From the NCBI GenBank assembly GCA_023422695.1, contig JAFAGN010000023.1, forward strand, positions 1-25,792: a DNA stretch of 25,792 nucleotides, read 5' to 3'. The notes beneath the pieces were generated by a model. It was not told the origin of the DNA. It worked only from the letters and a program-made list of their open reading frames with translations, and searched no databases. The position numbers and the translations under genes were made by a program. This stretch comes from Pseudomonadota bacterium. Its GTDB lineage: Bacteria > Pseudomonadota > Alphaproteobacteria > Sphingomonadales > Sphingomonadaceae. Positions 15,429 to 24,516 of the stretch are shown in pieces; position 1 is the stretch's first letter, and every line of letters begins with the position of its first letter.

Positions 15429-15953
15429 TTATCGGCGTTTCAGGCGGAAATTGTCAAACTTGCCGGTCAGCCGCATGAACAGCGGGACCAGCAGCGCCGA
15501 GATGATGATCTGCGGCACAACCAGACCCAGCACACGCCCGGTCGCGGCATCGGGATGGACAATCAGCGCCGTCAGCGACTGGATGATCGCGATCAGCAAG
15601 GCGGCAATCGCCCAGTCGTGCAGGAAACCGCGCCAATAGATGCGCTGCGACGAATAATGGATCGCGATGCTGGCGAGCGTCCACAGCCCGACCGCCGTGC
15701 CGACGGGATGGCCGCTGAACAGATCGTCCCACAATCCCAAAGGCAGACCGATCCAAACCGGCCACATTTCGGTGCGCAGCAATTGCCAGCAAAGAAAGAA
15801 CAGCAGGCCGAGCGGCGGCAGCACCGGCGAGTTGGCGACCAGCGGCAGCATCAGCGGCAGCGCCGAAGCGATCATGACCGTGGCGACCGGCACGATCCGC
15901 ATGCGCCATAGCGATGCCGGTTCGCCCAGACGCGGCGCGGCGCGGTTGTTCAT
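15429..15953 (-). CDS. mreD: Rod-shape-determining protein MreD
   Basis: A 174-aa membrane protein with five to six hydrophobic segments. The family hallmark is around WPVWIGLPLGLWDDLFSG, with a charged DD in a membrane stretch. Its start overlaps the mreC stop by four bases, and mrdA follows after 19 bases. MreD is a small elongasome membrane component of ill-defined role. Sequence conservation is low in this family, so the call uses context too. Confidence 0.9.
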   Translation of the reverse strand: MNNRAAPRLGEPASLWRMRIVPVATVMIASALPLMLPLVANSPVLPPLGLLFFLCWQLLRTEMWPVWIGLPLGLWDDLFSGHPVGTAVGLWTLASIAIHYSSQRIYWRGFLHDWAIAALLIAIIQSLTALIVHPDAATGRVLGLVVPQIIISALLVPLFMRLTGKFDNFRLKRR

Positions 15954-16855
15954 GGGGTGGCGCCTGCGGCCGCTGGCGGTGGCGGGGCAGGGGCGGGCTG
16001 CGCTTCGATATTGTCGGGGGTGTAGGGACGCAGCACCGACACCGCATCGACCTTGCCGGGGTCGGCGAGGGGGCGGGCGAGCGCGCCATCATCCTGTCGC
16101 CGCACGACGATCGCGACCGGAATGTTCGGCGGATAGAGGCCGCCCGTCCCCGACGTCACCAATATGTCGCCGGGTTTGAACGGATTGTTCGCGATGTTGA
16201 GGGTGCGGACGTCGAGATCGCCGTTGCCGCGGCCATAGGCCAGCGCGGGCAGGCCGTCGCGGGCGCGGCGGACGGGCACGATATTGTCGACGTCGGTCAG
16301 CAGCAGCACCTGCGACACCGACGGCCCCGAACTCAGCACGCGACCGATCAGCCCATCGGCACCGCGCACCGGCTGCCCCGCGGCCACCCCCAGATTGCGC
16401 CCGATGCTGAGCAGCGCGATTCGCTTGCTGCTGGTCGAGGTTGAGGTGAGCAGATAACCGTTGGCAAGCGCCGTCTTGTCGGCTTCCTGCAGCTTGAGCA
16501 GAGCCTTCAGCTGGCGGTTTTCTTCCTGCAAGGTGCTGGTCGCTACCAATTCGCGGCGGGTGTCGGCCAGCTCGCTGCGCAGCCGCCGGTTCTGCGAACC
16601 TGCGCTGACATAGGCGCCGACACTGTCGTCGATGCCCGAAATCGAACCGATGACCGACCGCGACACGCGCGCGACGGGCGCGGTGATTTCCTGGCTTGCC
16701 ACGCGAAGCTGGGCAAAGCCGACGGGGTCAACCACCGACAGGATCGCCAGCAACAGCCCTGCGACCGCGCCCGTCACCGCAATGACATAGGCAACGAACA
16801 GGCTGGTCTGAGCCTTGCGGGATTGCCCCGGACGCCGATGTGCCGGGCGGACCAT
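15950..16855 (-). CDS. mreC: Rod-shape-determining protein MreC
   Basis: A 301-aa single-pass protein. A basic cytoplasmic N-terminus precedes a membrane helix at about 18-40. A coiled coil at about 87-127 (ending LQEENRQLKALLKLQE) is followed by the MreC beta domain with VRGADGLIGRVLSSGPSVSQVLLLTD and GDILVTSGTGGLYPPNIPV. A Pro/Ala-rich tail ends the protein. It activates PBP2 within the elongasome. The 17-base gap to mreB supports one operon. Confidence 0.95.
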   Translation of the reverse strand: MVRPAHRRPGQSRKAQTSLFVAYVIAVTGAVAGLLLAILSVVDPVGFAQLRVASQEITAPVARVSRSVIGSISGIDDSVGAYVSAGSQNRRLRSELADTRRELVATSTLQEENRQLKALLKLQEADKTALANGYLLTSTSTSSKRIALLSIGRNLGVAAGQPVRGADGLIGRVLSSGPSVSQVLLLTDVDNIVPVRRARDGLPALAYGRGNGDLDVRTLNIANNPFKPGDILVTSGTGGLYPPNIPVAIVVRRQDDGALARPLADPGKVDAVSVLRPYTPDNIEAQPAPAPPPPAAAGATP

Positions 16856-16872
16856 GGTTCAGCGGTACCCGA

Positions 16873-17919
16873 TCAGGCTTGCTGCAACACGCCGCGGAAG
16901 GCGGGATCTTCCATCGCGCGGCCGGTGCCAATCGCCACGCAGGTCAGCGGATCCTCGGCAACCGTTACCGGCAGGCCGGTTGCTTCCTTGAGCAGCTCGT
17001 CGAGTTCGGCGATCAGCGCGCCGCCGCCGGTCAGGACGATGCCCTGGTCGACGATGTCGGCGGCGAGTTCGGGGGCGGTGTTTTCCAGCGCGATGCGCAC
17101 GCCCTCGACAATCGTCCCGATCGGTTCCGACAGCGCTTCGGCGATCTGTGCCTGATTGATCGAAATTTCCTTGGGCACGCCGTTCACCAGATCGCGGCCC
17201 TTGATGTGGATCGTCATCCCGGTGCCGTCGGCGGGGATACGCGCAATCCCGAAATCCTTCTTGATCCGCTCGGCGGTGGCTTCGCCGATCAGCAGATTGT
17301 GGTGGCGGCGAACATAGCTGACGATCGCTTCGTCCATCTTGTCACCACCGGCGCGGACCGAGGTGGTGTAGGCAAGGCCGCGCAAGCTGAGCACGGCGAC
17401 TTCGGTCGTGCCGCCGCCGATATCGACGACCATCGACCCGATCGGTTCGGTCACCGGCATGTCGGCGCCGATGGCGGCGGCCATCGGTTCCTCGATCAGC
17501 CACACTTCGCTGGCGCCCGCGTTCGATGCGGCATCGCGGATCGCGCGGCGTTCGACGCTGGTCGAACCCGAGGGAACGCAGATCACGATTTCGGGGCTGC
17601 GGAACGCGTTGGGCTTGCCGCCATGCACCTTGGTGATGAAGTGCTTGATCATCTGTTCGGCGACGTCGATGTCGGCGATGACGCCATCGCGCAGCGGACG
17701 GATCGCTTCGATGCTGTCGGGGGTCTTGCCCATCATCAGCTTGGCGTCGTCGCCAACCGCCTTCACCCGCTTGATCCCGTTGACCGTTTCGACCGCGACG
17801 ACCGACGGTTCGTTCAGAACGATGCCCTTGCCGCGGACATACACGACAGTGTTGGCGGTGCCGAGGTCGATGGCCATGTCTTGGGAATTGAATTTCAACC
17901 AGCGAGAAAAGAAGGACAT
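16873..17919 (-). CDS. mreB: Actin-like cell-shape protein MreB
   Basis: A 348-aa actin homologue that organises lateral-wall synthesis. Phosphate-1 motif DLGTANT starts at residue 18; phosphate-2 DIGGGTTEVAV and adenosine-binding LTGGGALI are present. An N-terminal amphipathic segment (SFFSRWLKF) should bind the membrane. It is first gene of the minus-strand operon mreBCD-mrdA-rodA. An AGGGA lies 11 bases before the ATG. Confidence 0.98.
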   Translation of the reverse strand: MSFFSRWLKFNSQDMAIDLGTANTVVYVRGKGIVLNEPSVVAVETVNGIKRVKAVGDDAKLMMGKTPDSIEAIRPLRDGVIADIDVAEQMIKHFITKVHGGKPNAFRSPEIVICVPSGSTSVERRAIRDAASNAGASEVWLIEEPMAAAIGADMPVTEPIGSMVVDIGGGTTEVAVLSLRGLAYTTSVRAGGDKMDEAIVSYVRRHHNLLIGEATAERIKKDFGIARIPADGTGMTIHIKGRDLVNGVPKEISINQAQIAEALSEPIGTIVEGVRIALENTAPELAADIVDQGIVLTGGGALIAELDELLKEATGLPVTVAEDPLTCVAIGTGRAMEDPAFRGVLQQA

Positions 17920-18115
17920 CAGCTATTGTTTCCCTGTCATCGACGCCGACCCTCAGGATGGGCGCGCCGTCGTCGTCATTGAACCCGCGCGCCCGGCCGG
18001 GGACAGGACCAATCAGGGAGAGATTCCGGCTCGGCCGACGGGGGCAGGCTGGACAATATGATAAGGCTGTGCGGGTGGGTCGCGATTTGCGTCCGACTGC
18101 GCTAGGACAGGCGCC
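17920..18115. promoter_or_regulatory. Divergent mreB/mutL intergenic region
   Basis: 196 bases must hold both promoters. A -10-like TATCAT lies on the minus strand at 18063-18058, giving a leader of about 130 nt for mreB. That leader contains an 8-bp inverted repeat, GGGCGCGC at 17960-17967 and GCGCGCCC at 17987-17994. No strong -35 was found. For mutL I see only weak hexamers. Confidence 0.35.
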
Positions 18116-19939
18116 ATGTCAATACGTCGCCTGCCCGAAACGCTGGTAAATCGGATCGCAGCCGGTGAAGTGGTCGAAAGACCCGCCGCAGCGCTGAAAG
18201 AACTGGTCGAAAACGCCATCGACGCCGGCGCGAGTCGCATTTCGGTGCGAATCGCCGACGGCGGAATTTCGCGGCTGGAGGTCGAGGATGACGGTTGCGG
18301 GATGACGCCCGCCGACATGGCGCTGGCGCTGGAACGCCATGCGACGTCGAAGCTGCCCGACGATGCGATCGAGGAGGTCACCACGCTGGGCTTTCGTGGC
18401 GAGGCGCTGCCGTCGATCGCCAGCGTCGCGCAGCTGACACTCGACAGCCGGGTGGCGGGAGGCGACGGCTGGCGGCGAACCGTCGACAATGGCGCGCTCG
18501 TCGCCGAAGGACCGGCGGCGCTGTCGCACGGCACGCGCGTGCTGGTCCAAGATCTGTTCGAGCGCGTTCCGGCGCGGCGCAAATTCCTCCGCAGCGCGCG
18601 CAGCGAATATGCCGCGTGCCTGGATGTCGTGAAGCGGCTGGCGATGGCGCGTCCCGACGTCGGCTTTGTCGTCGAACATGACGGGCGCCGCGTGCTCGAC
18701 GTCCAGGGCGGCCAGGATCAATTGAGCCGCGTCGCGGCGCTGACCCAGCGCGATCTGGCGGCGAACAGCATCGGCGTCGATCTGGATCGCGGCGGCGTGC
18801 ATATCGGTGGCGTCATCAGCCTGCCGACCTACAATCGCGGCATCGCCGACCATCAATATCTGTTCGTCAACGGCCGCCCGGTAAAGGACCGGCTGCTCGT
18901 CGGGGCGCTGCGCGGCGCCTATGCCGATCTGCTCGCGCGCGATCGTCATCCGGTGGTCGCGCTGTTTCTCGACGTTCCCGGCGGCGAGGTCGACGTCAAC
19001 GTCCACCCGGCGAAGACCGAGGTGCGCTTTCGCGACCCGCAGCTGATCCGCGGCATGATCGTCGGCGGCCTGCGCCGCGCGCTCGACGAGCATGGCTTTC
19101 GCAGCGTCCAGCGCCCCGCCGAGGCGGCGCTGGCGGCGTGGCAGCAGGAACCGGTTGCGCCGCCCGCGCCAGCGCCGACGCTGTTCGCGGCGCATCTGCC
19201 CTGGCCGCACGCGCCCGCCACCCATTTGTTCGGCGCCGATACCGATCCCGCGACGCACGCGCTGCTGCGCGATCGCGTGGTCGATTTTACGCCGACGCCG
19301 GATTCGCTGCCGATGGGCCGCGCCGAAGCCGCGACCGCGCCGGTACCGCACGCCGACGCGCATCCGCTGGGCATCGCGCGCGGCCAGATCGCGCGCACGT
19401 ACATCGTCGCCGAAGCGGAAGACGGGCTGGTGATCGTCGACCAGCACGCCGCGCACGAACGGCTCGTGCTCGAACAACTCCGCCGCGGGATGAGCGGGCA
19501 GGCGGTGCCGTCGCAAGGCCTGCTGCTGCCCGAAGTCGTCGAACTCGACGAACCCGCCTGCGACCGCCTCGAAGCCGCGGCGGCGCAGCTCGCCGCGCTA
19601 GGGGTCGAACTCGAACGCTTCGGCCCTTCCGCGGTGATGGTGCGCGCCACCCCGGCGATGCTCGGCGCGATCGATTGTACCGAGCTGGTCACCGACATCG
19701 CCGACGATCTGGCGGGCTATGACGCTGCGCTCGGCCTCAATGAAAAGCTCGAACTCGTCGCCGCGACCATGGCCTGCCACGGCTCGGTCCGCGCCGGCCG
19801 CACGCTCAGCGTCGCCGAAATGAACGCGCTGCTCCGCACGATGGAGGTCACTCCGCACAGCGGCCAGTGCAACCACGGGAGGCCGACCTGGGTGAAGCTG
19901 GCGATGGACGATGTCGAGAAGCTGTTCGGGCGGAAATAG
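18116..19939 (+). CDS. mutL: DNA mismatch repair endonuclease MutL
   Basis: A 607-aa MutL. The GHKL ATPase N-terminus has ELVENAIDAGA, DDGCGM and TLGFRGEALPSIASV; the transducer domain has LFVNGRPVKD and VNVHPAKTEVRF. A Pro/Ala-rich linker (about 345-415) leads to the C-terminal domain carrying the endonuclease metal motif DQHA-x2-E-x4-E (D442 to E453), with ACHGSVRAG and a terminal QCNHGRPT. The motif marks the nicking type found in bacteria without MutH. Divergent from mreB; only 3 bases separate its stop from the convergent phosphodiesterase. Confidence 0.97.
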   Translation: MSIRRLPETLVNRIAAGEVVERPAAALKELVENAIDAGASRISVRIADGGISRLEVEDDGCGMTPADMALALERHATSKLPDDAIEEVTTLGFRGEALPSIASVAQLTLDSRVAGGDGWRRTVDNGALVAEGPAALSHGTRVLVQDLFERVPARRKFLRSARSEYAACLDVVKRLAMARPDVGFVVEHDGRRVLDVQGGQDQLSRVAALTQRDLAANSIGVDLDRGGVHIGGVISLPTYNRGIADHQYLFVNGRPVKDRLLVGALRGAYADLLARDRHPVVALFLDVPGGEVDVNVHPAKTEVRFRDPQLIRGMIVGGLRRALDEHGFRSVQRPAEAALAAWQQEPVAPPAPAPTLFAAHLPWPHAPATHLFGADTDPATHALLRDRVVDFTPTPDSLPMGRAEAATAPVPHADAHPLGIARGQIARTYIVAEAEDGLVIVDQHAAHERLVLEQLRRGMSGQAVPSQGLLLPEVVELDEPACDRLEAAAAQLAALGVELERFGPSAVMVRATPAMLGAIDCTELVTDIADDLAGYDAALGLNEKLELVAATMACHGSVRAGRTLSVAEMNALLRTMEVTPHSGQCNHGRPTWVKLAMDDVEKLFGRK

Positions 19940-19942
19940 CCG

Positions 19943-21139
19943 TCAGTCGCGGCGCGCAGCGAGGACGCCGGTCGCATCGTTTGGCAGCGCCGACACCCCC
20001 AGCAACGCCATCAGCAACGGATAGACCTCGATATTGTCGACCGTTCCGACATCGCCGGTCAGCCCGCTGCCATGCGCGATGAATAACGCCAGCATTTCGG
20101 GATCCTGATTGTCATAACCGTGCGCGCCGCCCTTCACCGGCCAGGGCGGGTCGCCGGCCAGGATCGACCAGCCGGGCTCGGCGATGCAGATGATCGCGGC
20201 CACGCGCGGGTTACGGCCATAGTGGAGCCGGGCGGGCAGGTCTTCGCGGCGATGGCACGTCATATGGTCGTGCGGTTTCAAAAGCGCCTGGGCGACGCGC
20301 TCGTCGGTCCCCGCGGCGGGTTCGATCGCGGCATAGGGGCCGACCTCGACCGCTATGATGCTGGCAAGGTCGATCAGGTCGGCAAGCTGGATCACCCGGC
20401 TCTCATCGGTCGCGCGCATGCCATGGTCGGCGACGATCAGCAGCTTTGCGGGCTGCCTAAGGTTCGCCAGCCCAGCAACCAGCCTGCCGATGCGGCCATC
20501 GACATCGGCGATCGCGGCATCGACTTCGGCGCTGTCGGGGCCGAACCGATGGCCCGCATCGTCGACGGCTTCGAAATAGAGAGTGACAAACGTCGGACGG
20601 ATCGCGGCGGGGCGCCGCATCCAGTCGAGCACCGTTTCGATCCGCTGTTCATAGCCGACGTGCCGGTCATAACGCAGCCAGTCGGCGGGCCGCGCGGTGC
20701 CGATCGCAACTTCGCTGCCCGGCCAGAACATCGTCGCGCTGCGTACCCCCGCCTTTCCTGCCGTCACCCACGCGGGTTCGGCCTGATCCCACCAAAAGGG
20801 ATCAAGCGACTGATTCGGGTCGCCCAGGCTGAACTTTTCGCCGGGCCGCCGCGGGTCGATCATATTGTTGCCGACGATCCCGTGGTTATCGGGGCGCTTA
20901 CCGGTGACCATCGCATAATGGTTGGGAAAGGTTTTGGTCGGGAAGGACGGGCGCAGCTTGCCGCGCGCGCCTTCGGTGGCGAGCCGCGACAGGTTGGGCG
21001 TGATCCTGCGATCGAGATAGTCGGCGCGGAACCCGTCGATCGAGATCAGGATCGTGACGGGCGAGCGCGCACCGCCTTCCTGCGCCAGCGCGGCAAAGGG
21101 CAAGGAAAGGGCAAGCAGCAAAAGATACAGGCGAGTCAT
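19943..21139 (-). CDS. Secreted nucleotide pyrophosphatase/phosphodiesterase-family enzyme
   Basis: A 398-aa alkaline-phosphatase-superfamily enzyme of the NPP type. A signal peptide (about 1-19, ending ALA) precedes the metal ligand D35 in ISIDGFRADY and the nucleophile T70 in SFPTKTFPNHYAMVTG. Further ligands are seen in EAVDDAGHRFGP, VADHGM and GGAHGYDN, so both zinc sites look intact. It should hydrolyse phosphodiester or pyrophosphate bonds of nucleotides in the periplasm; substrate cannot be read from sequence. It lies 42 bases after phoD on the same strand. Confidence 0.9.
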   Translation of the reverse strand: MTRLYLLLLALSLPFAALAQEGGARSPVTILISIDGFRADYLDRRITPNLSRLATEGARGKLRPSFPTKTFPNHYAMVTGKRPDNHGIVGNNMIDPRRPGEKFSLGDPNQSLDPFWWDQAEPAWVTAGKAGVRSATMFWPGSEVAIGTARPADWLRYDRHVGYEQRIETVLDWMRRPAAIRPTFVTLYFEAVDDAGHRFGPDSAEVDAAIADVDGRIGRLVAGLANLRQPAKLLIVADHGMRATDESRVIQLADLIDLASIIAVEVGPYAAIEPAAGTDERVAQALLKPHDHMTCHRREDLPARLHYGRNPRVAAIICIAEPGWSILAGDPPWPVKGGAHGYDNQDPEMLALFIAHGSGLTGDVGTVDNIEVYPLLMALLGVSALPNDATGVLAARRD

Positions 21140-21181
21140 GCGCCGTCCGCTATGGCACCCTTATGACGGTACCGCGACACG

Positions 21182-22747
21182 TCACGCCATCTTGATCCCG
21201 GCCACGCCGCGTTCGACCACCCCCGTCGCGCGTTTCGACAGCGTATTGACCGGCGTCGTCACCTTGTCGACGACCATGAAATGCGTCTGCCACGCTTCGC
21301 GGCCGACCTCGCACACCAGATAGCCGCGCTGGTCGTTGGCGAATTTTAGCTCGGGGTTCAGCTTCAGAAACTCGTCGGTGCCGTTGCGCCTGTCGCTGCC
21401 GTCGCCGCCGCTGGAGATCGAGGTCGCGACAAACTCGGCGCCGACGACTTTGTCCTTGAGGACCAGGTCGCCGCAGAAATTCTGATGTTCGTCGCCGGTC
21501 AGCACAACGCAATTGTCCAGCCCACCCAGCCGCGACAACATCCGCTCGCGCGGCGCTTCATAGCCCGCCCAGCTGTCGAGGTTAACGATCTTCTTCGGCT
21601 CGTCGGGTTTGCGCCGCCGGTCGAGCGACATCATCGTCACCTGCTGCGCCAGCGCGTTCCATGTCGCGCCGCCCTTCGCCAGATTGCGGTTCAGCCAGTC
21701 CTCCTGCGCGCGGCCCAGTACCTGCGCGTCCTTGGCGAACACCTCGGGGCAGGCGGGTTTGAACCCGTCACCACATGGCTGGTCGCCGCGATATTGCCGC
21801 GTGTCGAGCAATTGCATCGCCATCAGGTCGCCATAGCGGAACTCGCGGTTCATCGCGACCATGCCGCCGCGCGGCAACAGCGCCTTGCGCACCGGCATAT
21901 GCTCGTACCACGCCTGCATCGCCGCCTGCTTTTTCAGCATGAAAACCTCGGGCGACGGCGCGTCGGGATCGTTCCCGGGCAGGTCGAGCGACCAATTGTC
22001 GATATCCGACACCCAGTCGTTGATGATCTCATGATCGTCGAAGCTCGACAGATGCGCGTGCACCGACCGCACCGCCTGCTGGTCGATGTCCATCAGCGTT
22101 TGCGCATAGGCGGTGCGGAAATCGGTGACGTCGATCAGCGCGCGTTGTTCGTAGCGGCGCACGGGGCGGATCGGCAGGCCGCTGTCGTACAGATAATTCT
22201 GCTGATATTCGTAGATGAAGTCGCCGTAATGATAGACGAAAGCCAGGTCCTCGCGCGCCAAGTGGCGATAGGCGCCGTAAAATCCGGATTCGAAATGCTG
22301 GCACCCGGCGACCCCGAATTTCAGCGCATCGACCTTGGCGCCGGGGGCGGGCAGGGTGCGCGCGCGGCCGCGCAGGCTGCGCTCGCCCGCCGCGGTGAAG
22401 CGGTAATAATGGGGGCGGTCGGGTTGCAGCCCCGCCACCTCGACATGGACGCTGTGCGCCAGTTCGGGACGCGCCAGTTCGGTCCCCTTGGCCACGACAT
22501 CGCGGAACCCGGTGTCGCTCGCGACCTCCCATTCGACCGGCACATTGGCCAGCGGCATCCCGCCGTGACGCTCCATCGGCTCGGGGGCAAGGCGGGTCCA
22601 GATGACGAAGCCGTCGCTCGCCGGATCGCCCGCCGCGACGCCGAGCTTGAACGGAAAATCGCGCAGGATGCCCTGCGCGCGGACGATCGCGGGCGCGGCA
22701 AGCCCGGCAAGGGTCGCCCCGGCAAGGAAGTGGCGGCGGTTGTACAT
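21182..22747 (-). CDS. phoD: PhoD-type alkaline phosphatase/phosphodiesterase (Tat-exported)
   Basis: A 521-aa PhoD-family metallophosphoesterase. A Tat signal with NRRHFLAG at residues 3-10 and a cleavage-like AQ at 25-26 is followed by a PhoD_N beta domain (about 33-135) and a catalytic domain with AGCQHFESGFY, GDFIYEY (175-181), DDHEIINDW (237-245) and LTGDEHQNF. PhoD enzymes use Ca/Fe and release phosphate from mono- and diesters. The start at ATG 22747 was chosen because it begins the Tat signal and has GGAG upstream. The longer frame from 22795 would bury the signal. Confidence 0.93.
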   Translation of the reverse strand: MYNRRHFLAGATLAGLAAPAIVRAQGILRDFPFKLGVAAGDPASDGFVIWTRLAPEPMERHGGMPLANVPVEWEVASDTGFRDVVAKGTELARPELAHSVHVEVAGLQPDRPHYYRFTAAGERSLRGRARTLPAPGAKVDALKFGVAGCQHFESGFYGAYRHLAREDLAFVYHYGDFIYEYQQNYLYDSGLPIRPVRRYEQRALIDVTDFRTAYAQTLMDIDQQAVRSVHAHLSSFDDHEIINDWVSDIDNWSLDLPGNDPDAPSPEVFMLKKQAAMQAWYEHMPVRKALLPRGGMVAMNREFRYGDLMAMQLLDTRQYRGDQPCGDGFKPACPEVFAKDAQVLGRAQEDWLNRNLAKGGATWNALAQQVTMMSLDRRRKPDEPKKIVNLDSWAGYEAPRERMLSRLGGLDNCVVLTGDEHQNFCGDLVLKDKVVGAEFVATSISSGGDGSDRRNGTDEFLKLNPELKFANDQRGYLVCEVGREAWQTHFMVVDKVTTPVNTLSKRATGVVERGVAGIKMA

Positions 22748-22794
22748 GGCTGGGCTCCGTTGGCGCGAATCGCTAACCTTCGATAGCCCAGCCA
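22747..22794 (-). promoter_or_regulatory. phoD leader inverted repeat
   Basis: Arms of 10 bp, AGCCCAGCCA and its complement (22785-22794 and 22747-22756), with a 28-base loop. On the minus strand the second arm ends at the first base of the phoD ATG and covers the bases next to GGAG, so the mRNA could fold over its own ribosome-binding site. It could alternatively help terminate the upstream operon, but no T-run follows. Confidence 0.5.
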
Positions 22795-22803
22795 AAACTT
22801 ACA

Positions 22804-24141
22804 TCAATGACCGATGCTCAATCGGGCAAAGAGTGTCGCGCCGATCGGGTTCTTGCCATAGGCGGCATCGAGCGCGCGCGGCTTGTCGAACGCCGCGATG
22901 CTGCCGCCGAGTGCCAGATTGAGCGGCCCGCTGATGGGCAGCCGATACGCATAGCCCGCCTGAAATTTCGACACGCGGAACGGCACGTCGTGCAGCGGGT
23001 CGTCATGGTCGGGGAACAGCTCGTCATTCTTCACATTTTCGATGCGCCCGAACAGCGTGTGATGATCGTCGATGTTCCAGTTCACCTCGGCCAGCCACGC
23101 GGTCAGCGTCGCGCCGGGGTCGCGGTTCTTGGCGCTGAACGCGCCCGTCGCCGACAGGCCGCGCCCGTTGTTCCAATGGACGCTGGCGGTGGTGCGATGC
23201 TCGTTCTCGCCGGGGTGGATCGCCTCGGGCTCTTTCAGAAAGCCGTGGCTGACCTGCATCGCCAGCGCCGGCGTCGGCGTCCAGATGCCGCGCAGCGACC
23301 AGCTGTCGAACCGCGGGGTTTCGATCCCCCATCGTTCCTCATTGGGCTCGCGGCCGGTAAAGACCGATCCCTCGATCTGGATGGCGGGCGTCGCATAGCC
23401 CAAGGTCGCGACGCCATAGGTGATGTGCGTCGAATCGAACCAGTGATGCGTGATCGGCGCCTCGGGATTATAGCGCGCGCTGCTGCGATGCATGAAGGCG
23501 CTAGGGCCGATCGCCGGTTCGCCGACCGGGCCGCCATAGACGAACAGGCGGGCGTTATCGCCGACATTGACGTCGATCCGCGCCGCCAGTTCCATGAACA
23601 GGTCGTGCGGATGCTGGCGATCGACCAACGGCTCGCCCCCCGCCGTCTCGCCGGTCGCGAACAAATTTGGATAGCCGCGGTTCGACATCAGCGGCTCGAG
23701 GCTCAGCATCGATTTCAGCTGGATGCGGCCCCAATCGGTGGTCTTTTCGCCCGACAGCATCGCCATCGACTGAACATAGGCCTTGTCGTCGCCGCGCGGC
23801 CCCGACTGGTCGGTATAGACGCCCCAGGCAAAGCCGTGCGCCATCACCATCCAGTCGTCGCCCGCGTCGATGTGCAGGCCGCTATGGCCCCCCTCATTGG
23901 CGGGCAAACGTGCGGTGCCCGAGCCTTCGGCGGGGGAGGCGGATGGGCCGTGGTCCGCTGTGCCATGGTCCATCGTGCCATGATCCATCGCACTATGGTC
24001 GACGGGATCGGCGGCCTTGGGTTCGGCGGCGGACATGGTGTGTCCAGCGTGGGGATCATGGCCGCTATGGTCTTGCGCGGCGGCGGACAGGGGGAAGAGG
24101 GCGAGCGCCGCAGCGCCCGCCAGAAATGACGTTTTCAACAT
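22804..24141 (-). CDS. Outer-membrane-type protein with His/Met-rich metal-binding N-terminus
   Basis: A 445-aa protein. A signal peptide (about 1-22, ALSAAA-like end) precedes a His/Met-rich region (about 23-75) with HSGHDPHAGHTM and repeats of the MDHG/DHG type, resembling copper-binding proteins such as CopB or PcoB. From about residue 85 alternating aromatic/polar strands suggest a beta-barrel, ending in ATLFARLSIGH. I do not see the classical CopB sequence, so a named family is not given. Last in the minus-strand run after the glutaredoxin-MauE gene. Copper handling is inferred from the ligand repeats. Confidence 0.75.
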   Translation of the reverse strand: MLKTSFLAGAAALALFPLSAAAQDHSGHDPHAGHTMSAAEPKAADPVDHSAMDHGTMDHGTADHGPSASPAEGSGTARLPANEGGHSGLHIDAGDDWMVMAHGFAWGVYTDQSGPRGDDKAYVQSMAMLSGEKTTDWGRIQLKSMLSLEPLMSNRGYPNLFATGETAGGEPLVDRQHPHDLFMELAARIDVNVGDNARLFVYGGPVGEPAIGPSAFMHRSSARYNPEAPITHHWFDSTHITYGVATLGYATPAIQIEGSVFTGREPNEERWGIETPRFDSWSLRGIWTPTPALAMQVSHGFLKEPEAIHPGENEHRTTASVHWNNGRGLSATGAFSAKNRDPGATLTAWLAEVNWNIDDHHTLFGRIENVKNDELFPDHDDPLHDVPFRVSKFQAGYAYRLPISGPLNLALGGSIAAFDKPRALDAAYGKNPIGATLFARLSIGH

Positions 24142-24189
24142 ATTATCGTCCTGACAGGATCGGAAAATCGGGGCTTGGTAATACGGCTG

Positions 24190-24516
24190 TCAGGGTCGGG
24201 GCGGGGGGATGCTGGGCGGCGCATTGGCGCCCGCCAGCGTCGCCATCGGCAGGATCGCCGGCAGGAGTGCGGGCAGCGGCATTGGTGCCGCCGCCGCGAC
24301 CGCCGGGGTGCTGGCGACGCAACCGATGCAGACATGCGCTGCGCCTTTGCCGTCGTCGGTATCGGGCTGGTGGAGCGGCGTATCGACCGGCATCGCACCG
24401 TGGCAGTCGGTCACCATCGCCTCCGCCTGCACGGGCGCGGTCACCGACGGCAGCGACAGCCCGATCAGGAACAGCGCGAGCAAAAGATGGCGGATCAGCG
24501 TCACGCGAACATCCAT
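24190..24516 (-). CDS. Small secreted Cys-pair protein (DUF2946-like)
   Basis: 108 aa from ATG 24516, overlapping the preceding gene by 16 bases; GTG 24504 gives a 4-base GTGA overlap and 104 aa and is equally possible. A hydrophobic signal segment (about 9-25) ends near VQA. The mature part has C38 in DCHGAM and C63-I-G-C66 after a His, then a Pro/Ala/Leu-rich tail that could be a second membrane helix. The layout resembles DUF2946 proteins found in metal-response operons. Function unknown; metal binding is inferred. Confidence 0.65.
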   Translation of the reverse strand: MDVRVTLIRHLLLALFLIGLSLPSVTAPVQAEAMVTDCHGAMPVDTPLHQPDTDDGKGAAHVCIGCVASTPAVAAAAPMPLPALLPAILPMATLAGANAPPSIPPPRP

